A stretch of 64,000 nucleotides of DNA from Alkalimonas collagenimarina (GCF_030717845.1 NZ_JAUZVZ010000003.1:147973-211972), one strand, 5' to 3'; shown: positions 37,468 through 46,229, counted from the first letter of the stretch. Made by a program: numbers and translations. The notes: generated by a model from the letters alone, not told the origin.

Positions 37468-39555
37468 TCAGAATTGATAGCTGGCCGTCACACCAAAACG
37501 GCGTGGCTCGGCCCATTGCTCATAGGTGTGTGGCACATACTCATCCCGCGGGTCGTTGCCAAAATAAAAGCCGCGTACTGCCGTATCCTGATCCAATGCA
37601 TTACGAACCCATAGCGCCAGCTGCCATTGTTCCAACTGGTAGCTGAGTCGCAGATTCACCACTTCCGAGCCGGATGAACGCGCATTGTGACCATCGGAGT
37701 AATAAAAGCGGCTCTTGCCCTGCACGCTGCCCTGCAGCATCAGCTGCTCTGTCAGGTACCAATCGCCCGCCAGCTGATAGGTAAAGCGTGGTGCATGCGC
37801 TTGGTCACGTCCGGTCATATCAATCTGAGGCTCATTGCCTGTAACGTATGGGCCAAGCTTGGATTTCAGTAAACCAGCATTCACATGCAAAATAAAGCTC
37901 GGATGCAACACAATGCGGTTCTCCATCTCAATACCGTAATTGCGACCACGGCCGGCATTATCAATAAAGCCAGCAAACTCTGGCCCCAAGTCTGGGTTTA
38001 ACCAGCCTTTGACCTGCATATCATGGCGCCACATATGAAACGCAGCCACCCGGGTTACCAAGCTGCCATCAAGGGCTGCGCCTTTGACACCAAACTCAGC
38101 ATTGACCAAGGTTTCTGGTTCGAATGTCGCCTGCTGCAATAAGGCAGAAAAGCCATCATCGCCAGCACGGGATAAGGCTTCACCATTAACGCCACCCACT
38201 TTGTAGCCGCGCGACAACAGTGTGTAAATCATTGCTTGTTCGCTGGCTTGGTAGTTCAAACTAAGCTTACCACCCCACATGGTATGCCGCTCTTGCAGCG
38301 ACAAATCACCACTGTCGCGGTAGTCGTCTTTGTAACGCTCCACCCGGCCACCGACCACCAGAGTCCATTGCTCGGATAACGCACTACTGGTTTCACCATA
38401 AACCGCCAGATTGTCGCGCTGCAAGCTACTATCAAACTCACGAAACTCTGAGCCAGCACGACGCAAACGCTGCAAATCTAAATCTCGGCTGCTGCCATAA
38501 AACCCCAGCACCCAATCAGTATTTCCGAAAATACGCCCCTGCTCATCCGATACCAAGCGGTAATCAACCGTCCATTGCTCACGCGAGCGTAGGTAGCGAT
38601 CAAAGTAAGAGTATTCCCAACCGGGGCTAATTCCCACAAAAGACCAGTCTTCATCAAAACTGTAATCCGAGTCGGCCGAAAGCCAGCTCAGTTGCAGCAT
38701 CATATCGATGCCGCTTAACGCGGAATAATCCGAACGCAGCGCCAGCGCTTTGCTGTTTAGTTTATCTTGGCCGGGCTCATCCGATAGCGTGGTGCGGTTG
38801 CGATCCAGTGAAAATGCATCGTAGCCATTGTTCTGGTCAATATGATGGGCGATCAGCTGCAACGCTAAATCGTCACTGTGGCGGTACAGCAACCGGGCAC
38901 GGGTGGTCAGCTCATCAATATCGTTGGTGTCTTTGCGCTCGAGGAAGGCATTCTCGATAAAACCATCAGACACCTGTTTATCCACAGTCAGGCTAAAGGC
39001 GACTTGCTCGCTGATGGCATCGCTGAACATACCACTCAGCTGCCAGCTGTTGTAGTTGGCCAAAGTAGCACTAAAAGCGCCATCACGGCGAAAATCCGGT
39101 TGTTTCGAGCTCAGGTTCAGCATGCCGGCCATGGCATTGGTGCCAAAACGGGTGGCTTCCGGGCCACGAAACACTTCCAGCTGTTCGGCATGGGCAATGC
39201 TGCTGATACCCAGGCCAGAGTAATCAATGCCATCGATCAACACGCCAACCGAAGGATTGATCACATCGATAAACTCGCTGCGCTCACCAATACCGCGCAT
39301 TTGCACAAAACGGCCGCGCGAAGCACCGGCAGCGAAGTTGACATTGGCCAGTTGGTTCAGCACATCATCCAGGTGCTGCGCCGAACTGCGCTGCATATCC
39401 TGCTCGGATACCACCGCAATGCTGCCAGCAATGTTCTGCACCGACAAACGCCGGAAGTCGCCCTGCACCTCAAGGCGTTCAATGGGCTCTTGCTCCGCCG
39501 TAGCGGCAAAGGAGGCAAGAATACAAGCGGCAACAACGGAATAACGACAGCGCAT
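37468..39555 (-). CDS. TonB-dependent outer-membrane receptor, probable thiamine receptor
   Basis: 695 residues from the ATG at 39555, with GGAGA upstream and a proper signal peptide (about 1-20). The reading frame stays open through the riboswitch, but that is non-coding. The plug domain (about 40-150) contains SVGVLIDGIDY and EVFRGPEATRFGTNAMAGML, followed by a 22-strand barrel ending in an aromatic residue (TASYQF). A TonB box-like IERLEV is near residue 24. The TPP riboswitch and the downstream genes indicate uptake of thiamine or a precursor across the outer membrane. Confidence 0.92.
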   Translation of the reverse strand: MRCRYSVVAACILASFAATAEQEPIERLEVQGDFRRLSVQNIAGSIAVVSEQDMQRSSAQHLDDVLNQLANVNFAAGASRGRFVQMRGIGERSEFIDVINPSVGVLIDGIDYSGLGISSIAHAEQLEVFRGPEATRFGTNAMAGMLNLSSKQPDFRRDGAFSATLANYNSWQLSGMFSDAISEQVAFSLTVDKQVSDGFIENAFLERKDTNDIDELTTRARLLYRHSDDLALQLIAHHIDQNNGYDAFSLDRNRTTLSDEPGQDKLNSKALALRSDYSALSGIDMMLQLSWLSADSDYSFDEDWSFVGISPGWEYSYFDRYLRSREQWTVDYRLVSDEQGRIFGNTDWVLGFYGSSRDLDLQRLRRAGSEFREFDSSLQRDNLAVYGETSSALSEQWTLVVGGRVERYKDDYRDSGDLSLQERHTMWGGKLSLNYQASEQAMIYTLLSRGYKVGGVNGEALSRAGDDGFSALLQQATFEPETLVNAEFGVKGAALDGSLVTRVAAFHMWRHDMQVKGWLNPDLGPEFAGFIDNAGRGRNYGIEMENRIVLHPSFILHVNAGLLKSKLGPYVTGNEPQIDMTGRDQAHAPRFTYQLAGDWYLTEQLMLQGSVQGKSRFYYSDGHNARSSGSEVVNLRLSYQLEQWQLALWVRNALDQDTAVRGFYFGNDPRDEYVPHTYEQWAEPRRFGVTASYQF

Positions 39556-39602
39556 GATGGTCTCCGGTAAAGGGATCACCCGCGCAAAAGGAGTCAGTAA
39601 CA

Positions 39603-39690
39603 CCATCCCTCCGCCGGCATGATCCGGATCAGGTTCTTGGGGTTCGCCAAACAGCATCTCAGCACTCTTACGAGCACACCCCCTGGTAGG
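39603..39690 (-). promoter_or_regulatory. TPP riboswitch (THI element)
   Basis: On the minus strand the conserved TPP aptamer is complete: CCAGGGGGTG, the CTGAGATG bulge, CGAACCCC, then GAACCTGATCCGGATC and GCCGGCGGAGGGATGG. It starts about 135 bases before the receptor ATG. Downstream CTCC near the aptamer end could pair with the GGAG Shine-Dalgarno of the receptor gene, which would give translational control, and I see no T-run terminator. It should repress the thiamine uptake operon when TPP is plentiful. Confidence 0.95.
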
Positions 39691-39848
39691 CGCGCAGTGT
39701 AACGATTTTCAGGCCAACTGGCAATCCTGCTAAAGCACAAGCAAATAAAACAAAAAATTAACTTGAAAAAATATAAAATGCATCAATAATGATGCTTGCG
39801 CGCATAGAACTCATAATATTTACATTTAAATGCATAAGGATGCTTTCA

Positions 39849-40484
39849 ATGAAACAACTTAGCAGAATTGCACTGTGCCTCCCGCTGCTGATGCTGAATA
39901 TAGAGCATGCACCGGACACAAACTCCCATGCGCAACTTAGCCAACCAACAGAAAACTTCAGTAGCGGCTGGGGCTGGCGGTTAAAGTTAAATACCGCAGA
40001 TGCAAGCCAACAATGCGAAGGGTTTGGTGGTGATATGCAGACATGTTATCGACCACCGGGTGGCGGTTGGGATTGGGATTGGGGCTGGCCAGAACCATGC
40101 GATTGGTACTGTGGTGATAACTCCGATGGAGGAGATGGCGGTGGTGGTAGCTATACACCACCTCCAAATCCAACACCACCAAATGATTATAGACCCATTA
40201 GTTATGAGAGGTGCATTGCTGACGCCGGTAATGATAAAGAACACTGCTTGTACTTGGCTGGCTCTGTGGCTGTTCTGACATCGGGGCTGTGTGCTGGTTT
40301 TACATTTCCCCCAGCAGTCGCAGCATGCGTTGCTGTTGCAACTGCTGGTGGGCTCTGGGAAGCAAGAAATTGTGGTATCAGATACAATGAGCACGTTTAC
40401 GAATGTAGCACACTATTCGCATCAAATGGCGGCGGATCTGGTGGTGGGCAGTGCGGTCCATATGGATGTACTGCAATACCATGA
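39849..40484 (+). CDS. Cassette 1 secreted six-cysteine protein with Gly/Pro-rich linker
   Basis: 211 residues, starting at the ATG at 39849 after AAGGA. A signal peptide (about 1-22) is followed by a Trp/Gly-rich part (GGGWDWDWGWPEP), a GDGGGGS and PPPNPTPP linker, and a C-terminal domain (about 120-195) with six cysteines: RCIADAGNDKEHC, GLC, AAC, NCGIRYNEH and ECSTLF. A short tail GGGSGGGQCGPYGC adds two more. The six-cysteine domain aligns end to end with the 45.1 kb protein. I do not recognise a family; two or three disulfides and export to the periplasm or beyond are inferred. First gene of cassette 1. Confidence 0.8.
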   Translation: MKQLSRIALCLPLLMLNIEHAPDTNSHAQLSQPTENFSSGWGWRLKLNTADASQQCEGFGGDMQTCYRPPGGGWDWDWGWPEPCDWYCGDNSDGGDGGGGSYTPPPNPTPPNDYRPISYERCIADAGNDKEHCLYLAGSVAVLTSGLCAGFTFPPAVAACVAVATAGGLWEARNCGIRYNEHVYECSTLFASNGGGSGGGQCGPYGCTAIP

Positions 40485-40598
40485 GTGCTAATTGTTATGC
40501 ATGACCAAGCTCTTAATCTGCTTTAATAATTTATGAAGTAAATCTTGTTATGGGAAGCGGGCCTTGCCTCACTTCCCAGTATAATAACCGTAATTAAT

Positions 40599-40650
40599 TT
40601 CCTTAAAATAAACAGATAATTTGATTCCTTAAAATAAACAGATAATTTGA
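40599..40650 (+). repeat. Perfect tandem duplication, 2 x 26 bases
   Basis: The units 40599-40624 and 40625-40650 are identical (TTCCTTAAAATAAACAGATA then ATTTGA). They lie directly upstream of the small membrane protein gene, so the duplication ends 12 bases before its ATG. A hairpin GGGAAG...CTTCCC (40552-40577) precedes it. Confidence 0.9.
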
Positions 40651-40662
40651 AGCGAGCTCAAA

Positions 40663-40932
40663 ATGACAAAGTCGATCAAAAGTATGATTAGAAATGGGAA
40701 GCGTAATACTATTTTGCTGCTTATCGCACTAACTTTCACAATTTATTTTTTTGAGTATTATTTCTTGGGGACCATTGGAGATAGTTTACTCTCTCCATCC
40801 GTAGGCTCATTTGCGTTAATCATTTTGACAATAAGCAGCGTCTTCTACTACCTCGAAAAAGCTGCTGAAATGATCAAAAGAGAAAGTACTTCGAATATTA
40901 ATACAAACGATACTAACAACCGAATGCGTTAG
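40663..40932 (+). CDS. Cassette 1 small two-helix membrane protein
   Basis: 89 residues: a basic N-terminus (NGKRNT), a helix about 17-38, a loop with LGTIGDSLLSPSVGSFALI, a second helix about 47-65, and a polar C-terminal tail. It is paralogous to the 81-residue protein at 45.9 kb; KRNT, GTI, SPS.G.FALI and LEK are conserved. Function unknown. It sits between the secreted protein and the large anchored protein in both cassettes, so it probably works with one of them, for example as a membrane partner or protective protein (speculative). Confidence 0.75.
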   Translation: MTKSIKSMIRNGKRNTILLLIALTFTIYFFEYYFLGTIGDSLLSPSVGSFALIILTISSVFYYLEKAAEMIKRESTSNINTNDTNNRMR

Positions 40933-41008
40933 TTGTAGGACTTTATCATTCATTCCAGATAAGTTATTTTCACTCAACTACAATCAAAAATCACTTGGAA
41001 TTGACTTT

Positions 41009-42658
41009 ATGAAGAAAAAAGCACTCATATGCTTTCTTGCCTCTTTATGCATTATACTTCTGTTTGTATCGATGCTTCATAATGATACAAGGTCCACTGT
41101 CACCAACGACGATATTATGCTACCGTCATCCAGTCAGCAAATGCATGAATCTGCCTCTGTGACCACGTCAGCTTTATCACTTCATCAGCAATCTGTGACT
41201 CAATACTTCTCATGTGAAAACTTCGAACCGCTAAAAGCTGAGCTGGCAGAAATGCATCGGGAGATGAAGCAAGCCGAAGCCAAGTTTTATGATTCCTTGA
41301 TAAAAGCCAATATTTCCATCGAACGCAAAAACGCCGTGTACCATGCGGCAGGTTTTTCAGTCAGTGATTTCCGTATCAAGCGGGTCGGCTTTGTACCTAA
41401 TAACTTAACTGCCTTTGCCTTTGAAGCCCGGCCGGAACAATTGTCACCCTCTCTGGATTACCAAGTGATGTTGGCGTTGGCAAAGTCAGACTACGCCACC
41501 ATCATTCAACTGGTTGAGCAAGGTGAGTTAAGCCAGAACGCTATGATCGCAGGCCAAAATATTTTGTCGAGCCTGATGCTGCATACCCAACTACCACTCA
41601 AAGACTTGCAGCAGTTGCTAAATGCCGGACTGAGGGTAACAATGGCCGATTTGGTGTTTGCCACCCTGACCCGGCAAGATCAACTGGTATTGGATACACT
41701 TGCCCATCGTTATGATGGTGATTTACATGCGACCTTTCAGGCCAATGGCAAAACCTACAACCTGGTGACCCTAAGTACCGAGTTGCTGCATTACCCCGCA
41801 CTACAACTATGGAGTGGTCTGGGTGTGTCACACGATGTCGAAGCCGATTTTTACAGCTCATTGGATATCCTGCCGGTCCCAACCAACCAACACGAAAAAA
41901 CACAAGCACTGGCTGTGCTGGATTTCTTAGTTAAATATGGCGTGCAAGCTCATTCCCAACATACCATTAGCCGAATCAACCAATGGAGCAATCACCAGTA
42001 TCAGGATTTGCTGCAATTATCCGATAGCTTTGAACAATTGCTGCTGGATAGCGGTATGTCGGAAGAGCGGACAGATTATTTGCGGCAGATGCGCAAAGCA
42101 CAAACCTATTACTATGCCTTGTTTGATCACGTGAATGCCAAGCAACGCAGCTGCGGTGAAGTGGATATCAGCCAGTATGCCTTATTTGACAACGGTGGGA
42201 CTGCAACATTGCACGACTGGCTGGTAACCCTACCCACCATGAACCAGTTGAGTGACACAGATATCCAAGCGCTACAAATGGCGCTGGATACCCAAAAAAC
42301 GGTGGATGCCGGTGATGCTGACAGTGTGGTCGCTTTACTGGAAAAGTACGGTAGCCTGGGTGGTGCGCACCCCGAATTTGATCAGGTGCTATTTATCAGT
42401 ATGCTGAACCAGCATGCCAATACCGAACAATTGATTCAACTGGCGCAATACGCGCCGATCCCGGACTATGCCATCTTTATGTTGATTGCTCAGCAGCGGA
42501 TTGATGCCATCCCAAACCTGATTCCTTATGGCCTGAATATGGATACCACCGATCCTCAGGGGCAGACCCCACTGCAATTTGCCAATCAAGTTGGCTTGAG
42601 CTTCGATAAAATCATGCAGTTGTCAGACGCTTTAAACCTGTCTGCCCAATCACAGTAG
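41009..42658 (+). CDS. Cassette 1 large membrane-anchored protein
   Basis: 549 residues with one N-terminal membrane helix (about 5-23) and the remainder, probably periplasmic, rich in short helical pairs. Repeat-like segments such as DYATIIQLVEQGELSQNAMI and SVVALLEKYGSLGGAHPEFD resemble degenerate ankyrin or Sel1-type helical repeats, but I cannot assign a domain. It is about 45 percent identical by eye to the 46.2 kb protein along its length; FYSSLDILPVP and EKYGSLGG.HPEFDQV are invariant. The Fic gene follows by 25 bases. Confidence 0.85.
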   Translation: MKKKALICFLASLCIILLFVSMLHNDTRSTVTNDDIMLPSSSQQMHESASVTTSALSLHQQSVTQYFSCENFEPLKAELAEMHREMKQAEAKFYDSLIKANISIERKNAVYHAAGFSVSDFRIKRVGFVPNNLTAFAFEARPEQLSPSLDYQVMLALAKSDYATIIQLVEQGELSQNAMIAGQNILSSLMLHTQLPLKDLQQLLNAGLRVTMADLVFATLTRQDQLVLDTLAHRYDGDLHATFQANGKTYNLVTLSTELLHYPALQLWSGLGVSHDVEADFYSSLDILPVPTNQHEKTQALAVLDFLVKYGVQAHSQHTISRINQWSNHQYQDLLQLSDSFEQLLLDSGMSEERTDYLRQMRKAQTYYYALFDHVNAKQRSCGEVDISQYALFDNGGTATLHDWLVTLPTMNQLSDTDIQALQMALDTQKTVDAGDADSVVALLEKYGSLGGAHPEFDQVLFISMLNQHANTEQLIQLAQYAPIPDYAIFMLIAQQRIDAIPNLIPYGLNMDTTDPQGQTPLQFANQVGLSFDKIMQLSDALNLSAQSQ

Positions 42659-42683
42659 TAAGCTGCCATCAGGAGGATCCAGC

Positions 42684-43634
42684 TTGAATCGCTATCTAAA
42701 CAGGAGCTATTTTCACCGTTACCTGGCTGGTGGCCCGGTGCTGCGCCGAGGCCGCCAGGTGAGCCGACGTGATTTTATTATTGCCAGCTCTGGCATTAAG
42801 ACAACGACCGCGATAGCCGACGAGGTGGCAGCAGCAACCCAGCGTTTCAGCACAGCCGTTAGCATACTCACCAATAGCCAACAACTGGATCTGGAGCAGC
42901 TAAGCCATATCAATGCAGCCTTACGCGGTCCACTGGCAAGCCCGGTACTTCGCGACAAGCCTTTGACATTCAAAGCTCTGCGGGCGATGAACAATTACCA
43001 ATGCCCTGAGCCTGAATTAGCACTGGCACAAAGCAAGCAGTTGCTAAGTCTACACTGGACCAAACAGGCAACCGCCAAAGAGGCACTGGCTTTGTTGGCT
43101 GGGCTGACATTGGCACACCCCTTTACCGAGGGCAACGGCCGCACCACCCGCGCATTGTTTGAAACCCTGTGCACCCGCCATCAACACAGCATGCTGTCCC
43201 CCTATCTGTTTGTACTGTCCAGCAATCGCATGGATGATTTTATTGGCTTTCTTCATTCACACAGAGACAGTGCCTACAGAGATATTGGTCAGCGATTTTT
43301 CCATGATTTCTTAGTCTGGCAGGAACACTTTTCCATGCAATGCAGCACCATCGAAAGCGATACGGTCAATAAAATCAACAATAAACTGCTTTTTATACAA
43401 CCCGATCGCTGGCATACCCCTTTGTTGCAGCTTTTCTGGCAAAGCCCCATGATCAGTGTTAAAACACTGCCAGCCAAAGTAGCCGACTATTTTGCGGCCA
43501 AACCTGCATTGGATACGCTGCTTAAGCGCGGTATCGTCAGCATGACTACTTTTCACAACGAGCTTTGCTTTGTCGCTGATGATATTCTGGCTGCCCATGA
43601 AGCCATTGAAGGCAAATTATTAGCCGTTTCTTAA
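42684..43634 (+). CDS. Fic domain protein, probable AMPylase
   Basis: 316 residues. The Fic core is HPFTEGNGRTTR at 145-156, a full match to HxFx(D/E)GNGRxxR with the catalytic His145, so an active nucleotidyl transferase is expected. A C-terminal region (about 225-316) looks like a winged helix. I could not find a clear inhibitory (S/T)xxxE(G/N) motif. The start is a TTG at 42684 with AGGAGG seven bases upstream. It is 25 bases after the large cassette 1 gene and likely co-transcribed, so regulation or targeting through the cassette is possible. No separate antitoxin gene is seen. Confidence 0.9.
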   Translation: MNRYLNRSYFHRYLAGGPVLRRGRQVSRRDFIIASSGIKTTTAIADEVAAATQRFSTAVSILTNSQQLDLEQLSHINAALRGPLASPVLRDKPLTFKALRAMNNYQCPEPELALAQSKQLLSLHWTKQATAKEALALLAGLTLAHPFTEGNGRTTRALFETLCTRHQHSMLSPYLFVLSSNRMDDFIGFLHSHRDSAYRDIGQRFFHDFLVWQEHFSMQCSTIESDTVNKINNKLLFIQPDRWHTPLLQLFWQSPMISVKTLPAKVADYFAAKPALDTLLKRGIVSMTTFHNELCFVADDILAAHEAIEGKLLAVS

Positions 43635-43725
43635 CCTGAAGTTGGGCCGCCAATTAAGACGGCCAAACGCTTTTGTCTTACAACTTTCATACAAGCCAAC
43701 TAAAATCAATGCAGCTGTTTTTCTA

Positions 43726-43753
43726 TACCGGGGTAAACCCCGGTACTTTATTT
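43726..43753 (+). terminator. Strong hairpin after the Fic gene
   Basis: TACCGGGGT-AA-ACCCCGGTA is a perfect 9-bp stem (43726-43745) followed by CTTTATTT. It is likely to end the cassette 1-Fic transcript, although the tail is not a pure T run. A second weaker stem GGCCG...CGGCC is just upstream at 43645-43664. Confidence 0.65.
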
Positions 43754-45024
43754 GGGTATTGCTTTGAAAAACTACTTTTTATTACTGATACTTCTGCTCT
43801 TTATCAGCGCTTGTAGCAGCACTCCTGCCAGCAACACGACAGCACCGCTTCCACCCACCATCATTTTGATCTCCATCGATGGCGCCCAGCCCGCATCTGA
43901 ATGCGCTGGCCCAGGCCGGCCTGGTGGCGGATGCGCTGCAACCGGTGTTTCCCAGCAAGACGTTTCCAAATCATTACTCGCTGGTCACCGGGCTGCACCC
44001 AGAAAATCATGGCGTGATTGACAATGGCATGTACGATCCGGAGTTTGATGCCCGCTTTACCATGAGCAACAGCGAAGAAGTGGGCAATTCCCGCTGGTGG
44101 GGTGGTGAGCCGATTTGGGTGACGGCAGAGCAGCAGGGGCAAATTGCGGCTACCTATTTTTTCCCTGGATCTGAAGCCCCCATCAAAGGCGTCCGCCCCA
44201 GCTACTGGTTTCCGTACGATGGCAAAGTGCCAAATCGGCAGCGAGTCGATACAGTTCTGCAGTGGTTGCAACTGCCAGAACCCGAGCGACCACGAATAAT
44301 AAGCATGTATTTTAGCGATGTTGATGCTGCAGGACATGCCTATGGACCTGAGTCCCACCAGGTTCGTCAGGCACTAAAATCGATTGATAATGAGATTGGC
44401 TATCTGGTTGCCCAACTACAGCAACTGGGTTTGTTTGATCACATCGATCTGTTGATTAGTTCAGATCACGGTATGGCAACCGTCAATCAAGCGCAGCATA
44501 TTGTGATTGACCAGGCTTTTGATCCTGAATTAGCAGAATACGTGCGTTACTCACGTGAGATTGTGAGTATCTTTCCGAAACTAGGACAAGAAGACATCAT
44601 CTATCAGCAGCTAAAAGCCGCTTTACCCGACGAAGGCGTTCGCTTGTATCGTAAATCAGAGCTGCCGGATCGCTTTCATTACCGTCAGCATCGCCGTATT
44701 GCTCCGATACAGGTGCTGGCAGAGGTAAACTGGATCCTGGTACGCCGCAGTTGGTTACCTGGCATGATCAATGCGCCTACCTACCGCGAGCCACGTGGCA
44801 GCCATGGTTACGACAACCAAGAACCCAGCATGCAGGGCATGCTGATTGCGCATGGCCCCAGCTTTAAAACACACACCCGAATAGAGCAGGTACGAATGGT
44901 GGATTTGTACCAGGTGATGACGGAAATTTTAGGGCTTACGCCGGCACCGCACGATGGTGACCCGGCCATGCTCCTCTTGCTCCTAAACAATAAATACAAC
45001 ATTAAACAACAAATAAGAAAGTAA
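43752..45024 (+). pseudogene. Broken lipoprotein nucleotide pyrophosphatase/phosphodiesterase
   Basis: Frame 1 (from a TTG at 43752 or 43764) gives a lipoprotein signal with lipobox ISAC and then PPTIILISIDG, the metal-site start of the NPP family. From the codon after it the family sequence continues in another reading frame: SPHLNALAQAGL, VFPSKTFPNHYSLVTGLHP (nucleophile Thr), YFSDVDAAGHAYGP and SDHGMA, to a stop at 45024. About ten residues that normally link SIDG to the NLNAL region are missing. The shift needs a deletion of 3n+2 bases, about 29 or 32, near 43878. The gene is likely inactive, unless this is an assembly error. All other metal ligands survive. Confidence 0.85.
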
Positions 45025-45057
45025 AATTAAAATAAATAAAATAAAAATAAACACTTG

Positions 45058-45086
45058 TTGACCTTTATTTAATAGTGACGTAGTAT
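45058..45086 (+). promoter_or_regulatory. Sigma70 promoter of cassette 2
   Basis: TTGACC (45058-45063) and TAGTAT (45081-45086) are spaced by 17 bases, 30 bases before the ATG of the secreted protein gene, in a strongly AT-rich stretch. No equally good promoter was found for cassette 1. Confidence 0.7.
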
Positions 45087-45116
45087 GCCGAAAAATCCAA
45101 GACTGAGAATTCCTAC

Positions 45117-45632
45117 ATGAAACGCCTACTAACGTTCCTTTTATGTTTGCCACTCCTCTTCATGCAAATGAATGGGGCAGGTGGTTTAACATCAGACCAA
45201 AACCTGTTCACGAAGTACTTGGTACTATCCACAGCCATGGCTGATGACGTAGAAAGGATTGGCGTTGTTGGGCAGCGCCCGCCGCCACCTCCACCACCTC
45301 CACCACCGCCGCCTCTCCCACCTTGGCAACCACCAGCTCCGCCTCCGCCACAGCCGCCATTCCCGCCACAGCCTGGGCCTGGTACGAATAATGAATATAG
45401 ACCTGTAAACCATGCTCGTTGCGTTGAGGACGCAGGTAATGATAAAGAAACCTGCCAAGCAATTGTCGCAACGGTTGGGTTTACAAATGTTGGCTTATGC
45501 ACCCGGCTAATCTTTAAACCCGTTGTTGCTGCTTGTATTGCTGTTGCAGGTATTACCGGGGCATGGGATAACCGGCAGTGTGGTATAAACTATAATGCAC
45601 ACATCAGGTATTGCAGTGAGCTATTTCCTTAA
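45117..45632 (+). CDS. Cassette 2 secreted six-cysteine protein with polyproline linker
   Basis: 171 residues. A signal peptide (about 1-20; LLCLPLLFMQ as in its paralogue) is followed by a short variable part, a Pro-rich linker of about 37 residues (including a run of twelve prolines), and a C-terminal domain with six cysteines (RCVEDAGNDKETC, LC, AAC, CGINYNAH, YC). The domain aligns with the 39.8 kb protein, and EYRP, DAGNDKE, VAAC.AVA and GI.YN.H are shared. Unknown function. An extended polyproline linker suggests spanning of a wall or tethered exposure (inference). Confidence 0.8.
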   Translation: MKRLLTFLLCLPLLFMQMNGAGGLTSDQNLFTKYLVLSTAMADDVERIGVVGQRPPPPPPPPPPPPLPPWQPPAPPPPQPPFPPQPGPGTNNEYRPVNHARCVEDAGNDKETCQAIVATVGFTNVGLCTRLIFKPVVAACIAVAGITGAWDNRQCGINYNAHIRYCSELFP

Positions 45633-45720
45633 ATCATAAGGATGAGCCGACAAAATTATTGGTGTAAGCCATTGATTTTGCGAGCTTGGAAAAACTGAGT
45701 TTTTTCTAGGCGACTCCGTA

Positions 45721-45787
45721 AAACGGCATGGACGCCGTTTCAGGATGGAAACTAGCTAGTACCCGCCATGAAAGGCGGGCGCTAGCT
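45721..45787. repeat. Double-hairpin intergenic element in cassette 2
   Basis: Two stems stand in the gap between the secreted and small membrane genes: AAACGGC/GCCGTTT (45721-45740), and a 12-bp stem AGCTAG..CCCGCC/GGCGGG..CTAGCT (45754-45787). The reverse complement of the first (GGCGTCCATGCCG) resembles the GGCATCCATGCCG part of repeat copy B at 57.9 kb, so it may belong to the same repeat family. Confidence 0.6.
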
Positions 45788-45925
45788 GTGCTCCACTGCA
45801 TGTATGCTTGTAGTGATACAGATACCATACCCCGTTTATATTTGGCCAGAGTCTGTAAACTCTCGCCATCTAAAGAAAGTTTAACTATTTAAAGGCTAGC
45901 AGCTGACCAAATGGAGAAGCGACAC

Positions 45926-46171
45926 ATGAATAACACTACATCAGCAACTATTAGAAAGTGCAAAAGAAACACCCAAATTACGATATTTTCGATAGTTGCT
46001 GCGCTTTATTTTTCTGAGTTCCTGATTTTTGGAACTATTGCTGAAAGTAAGTTTTCTCCATCCCTGGGGGCATTTGCACTTATTTTGTTTCTTGCTCTTA
46101 GTATTTTTGACTGTCTGGAGAAGTGTATGAATACCCCTCTCCAAGATGATTCTGACAAGTTCGATCAATGA
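45926..46171 (+). CDS. Cassette 2 small two-helix membrane protein
   Basis: 81 residues from the ATG at 45926. An in-frame ATG at 45911 exists, but GGAGAAG lies between the two and suits the second. A basic N-terminus (RKCKRNT), a helix about 16-35, the loop FGTIAESKFSPSLGAFALI, a second helix about 43-62, and a polar tail. Paralogue of the 40.7 kb gene. Function unknown. Confidence 0.75.
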   Translation: MNNTTSATIRKCKRNTQITIFSIVAALYFSEFLIFGTIAESKFSPSLGAFALILFLALSIFDCLEKCMNTPLQDDSDKFDQ

Positions 46172-46229
46172 CGCTTAATGTTAACTTTGACAAATTAACC
46201 CTTCCGGCAACGAAGCACAGAGATCCAAA

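Noticed and set aside
38878..39570. A 230-codon open frame on the plus strand, antisense to the TonB receptor
   Set aside because: It is a shadow of the receptor gene; no start signal, no recognisable domain and low-complexity composition.
39555..39657. N-terminal extension of the TonB receptor through the riboswitch
   Set aside because: The sequence is the TPP aptamer itself and the signal peptide begins at the ATG at 39555.
42684..43634. Fic inhibitory helix motif (S/T)xxxE(G/N)
   Set aside because: Candidates near residues 40-47 and at the C-terminus (HEAIEGK) fail at the Ser/Thr or spacing.
43879..45024. Downstream part of the phosphodiesterase as a separate gene
   Set aside because: It lacks the signal and the first metal-site aspartate and has no Shine-Dalgarno before the ATG; it is the rest of the broken gene.
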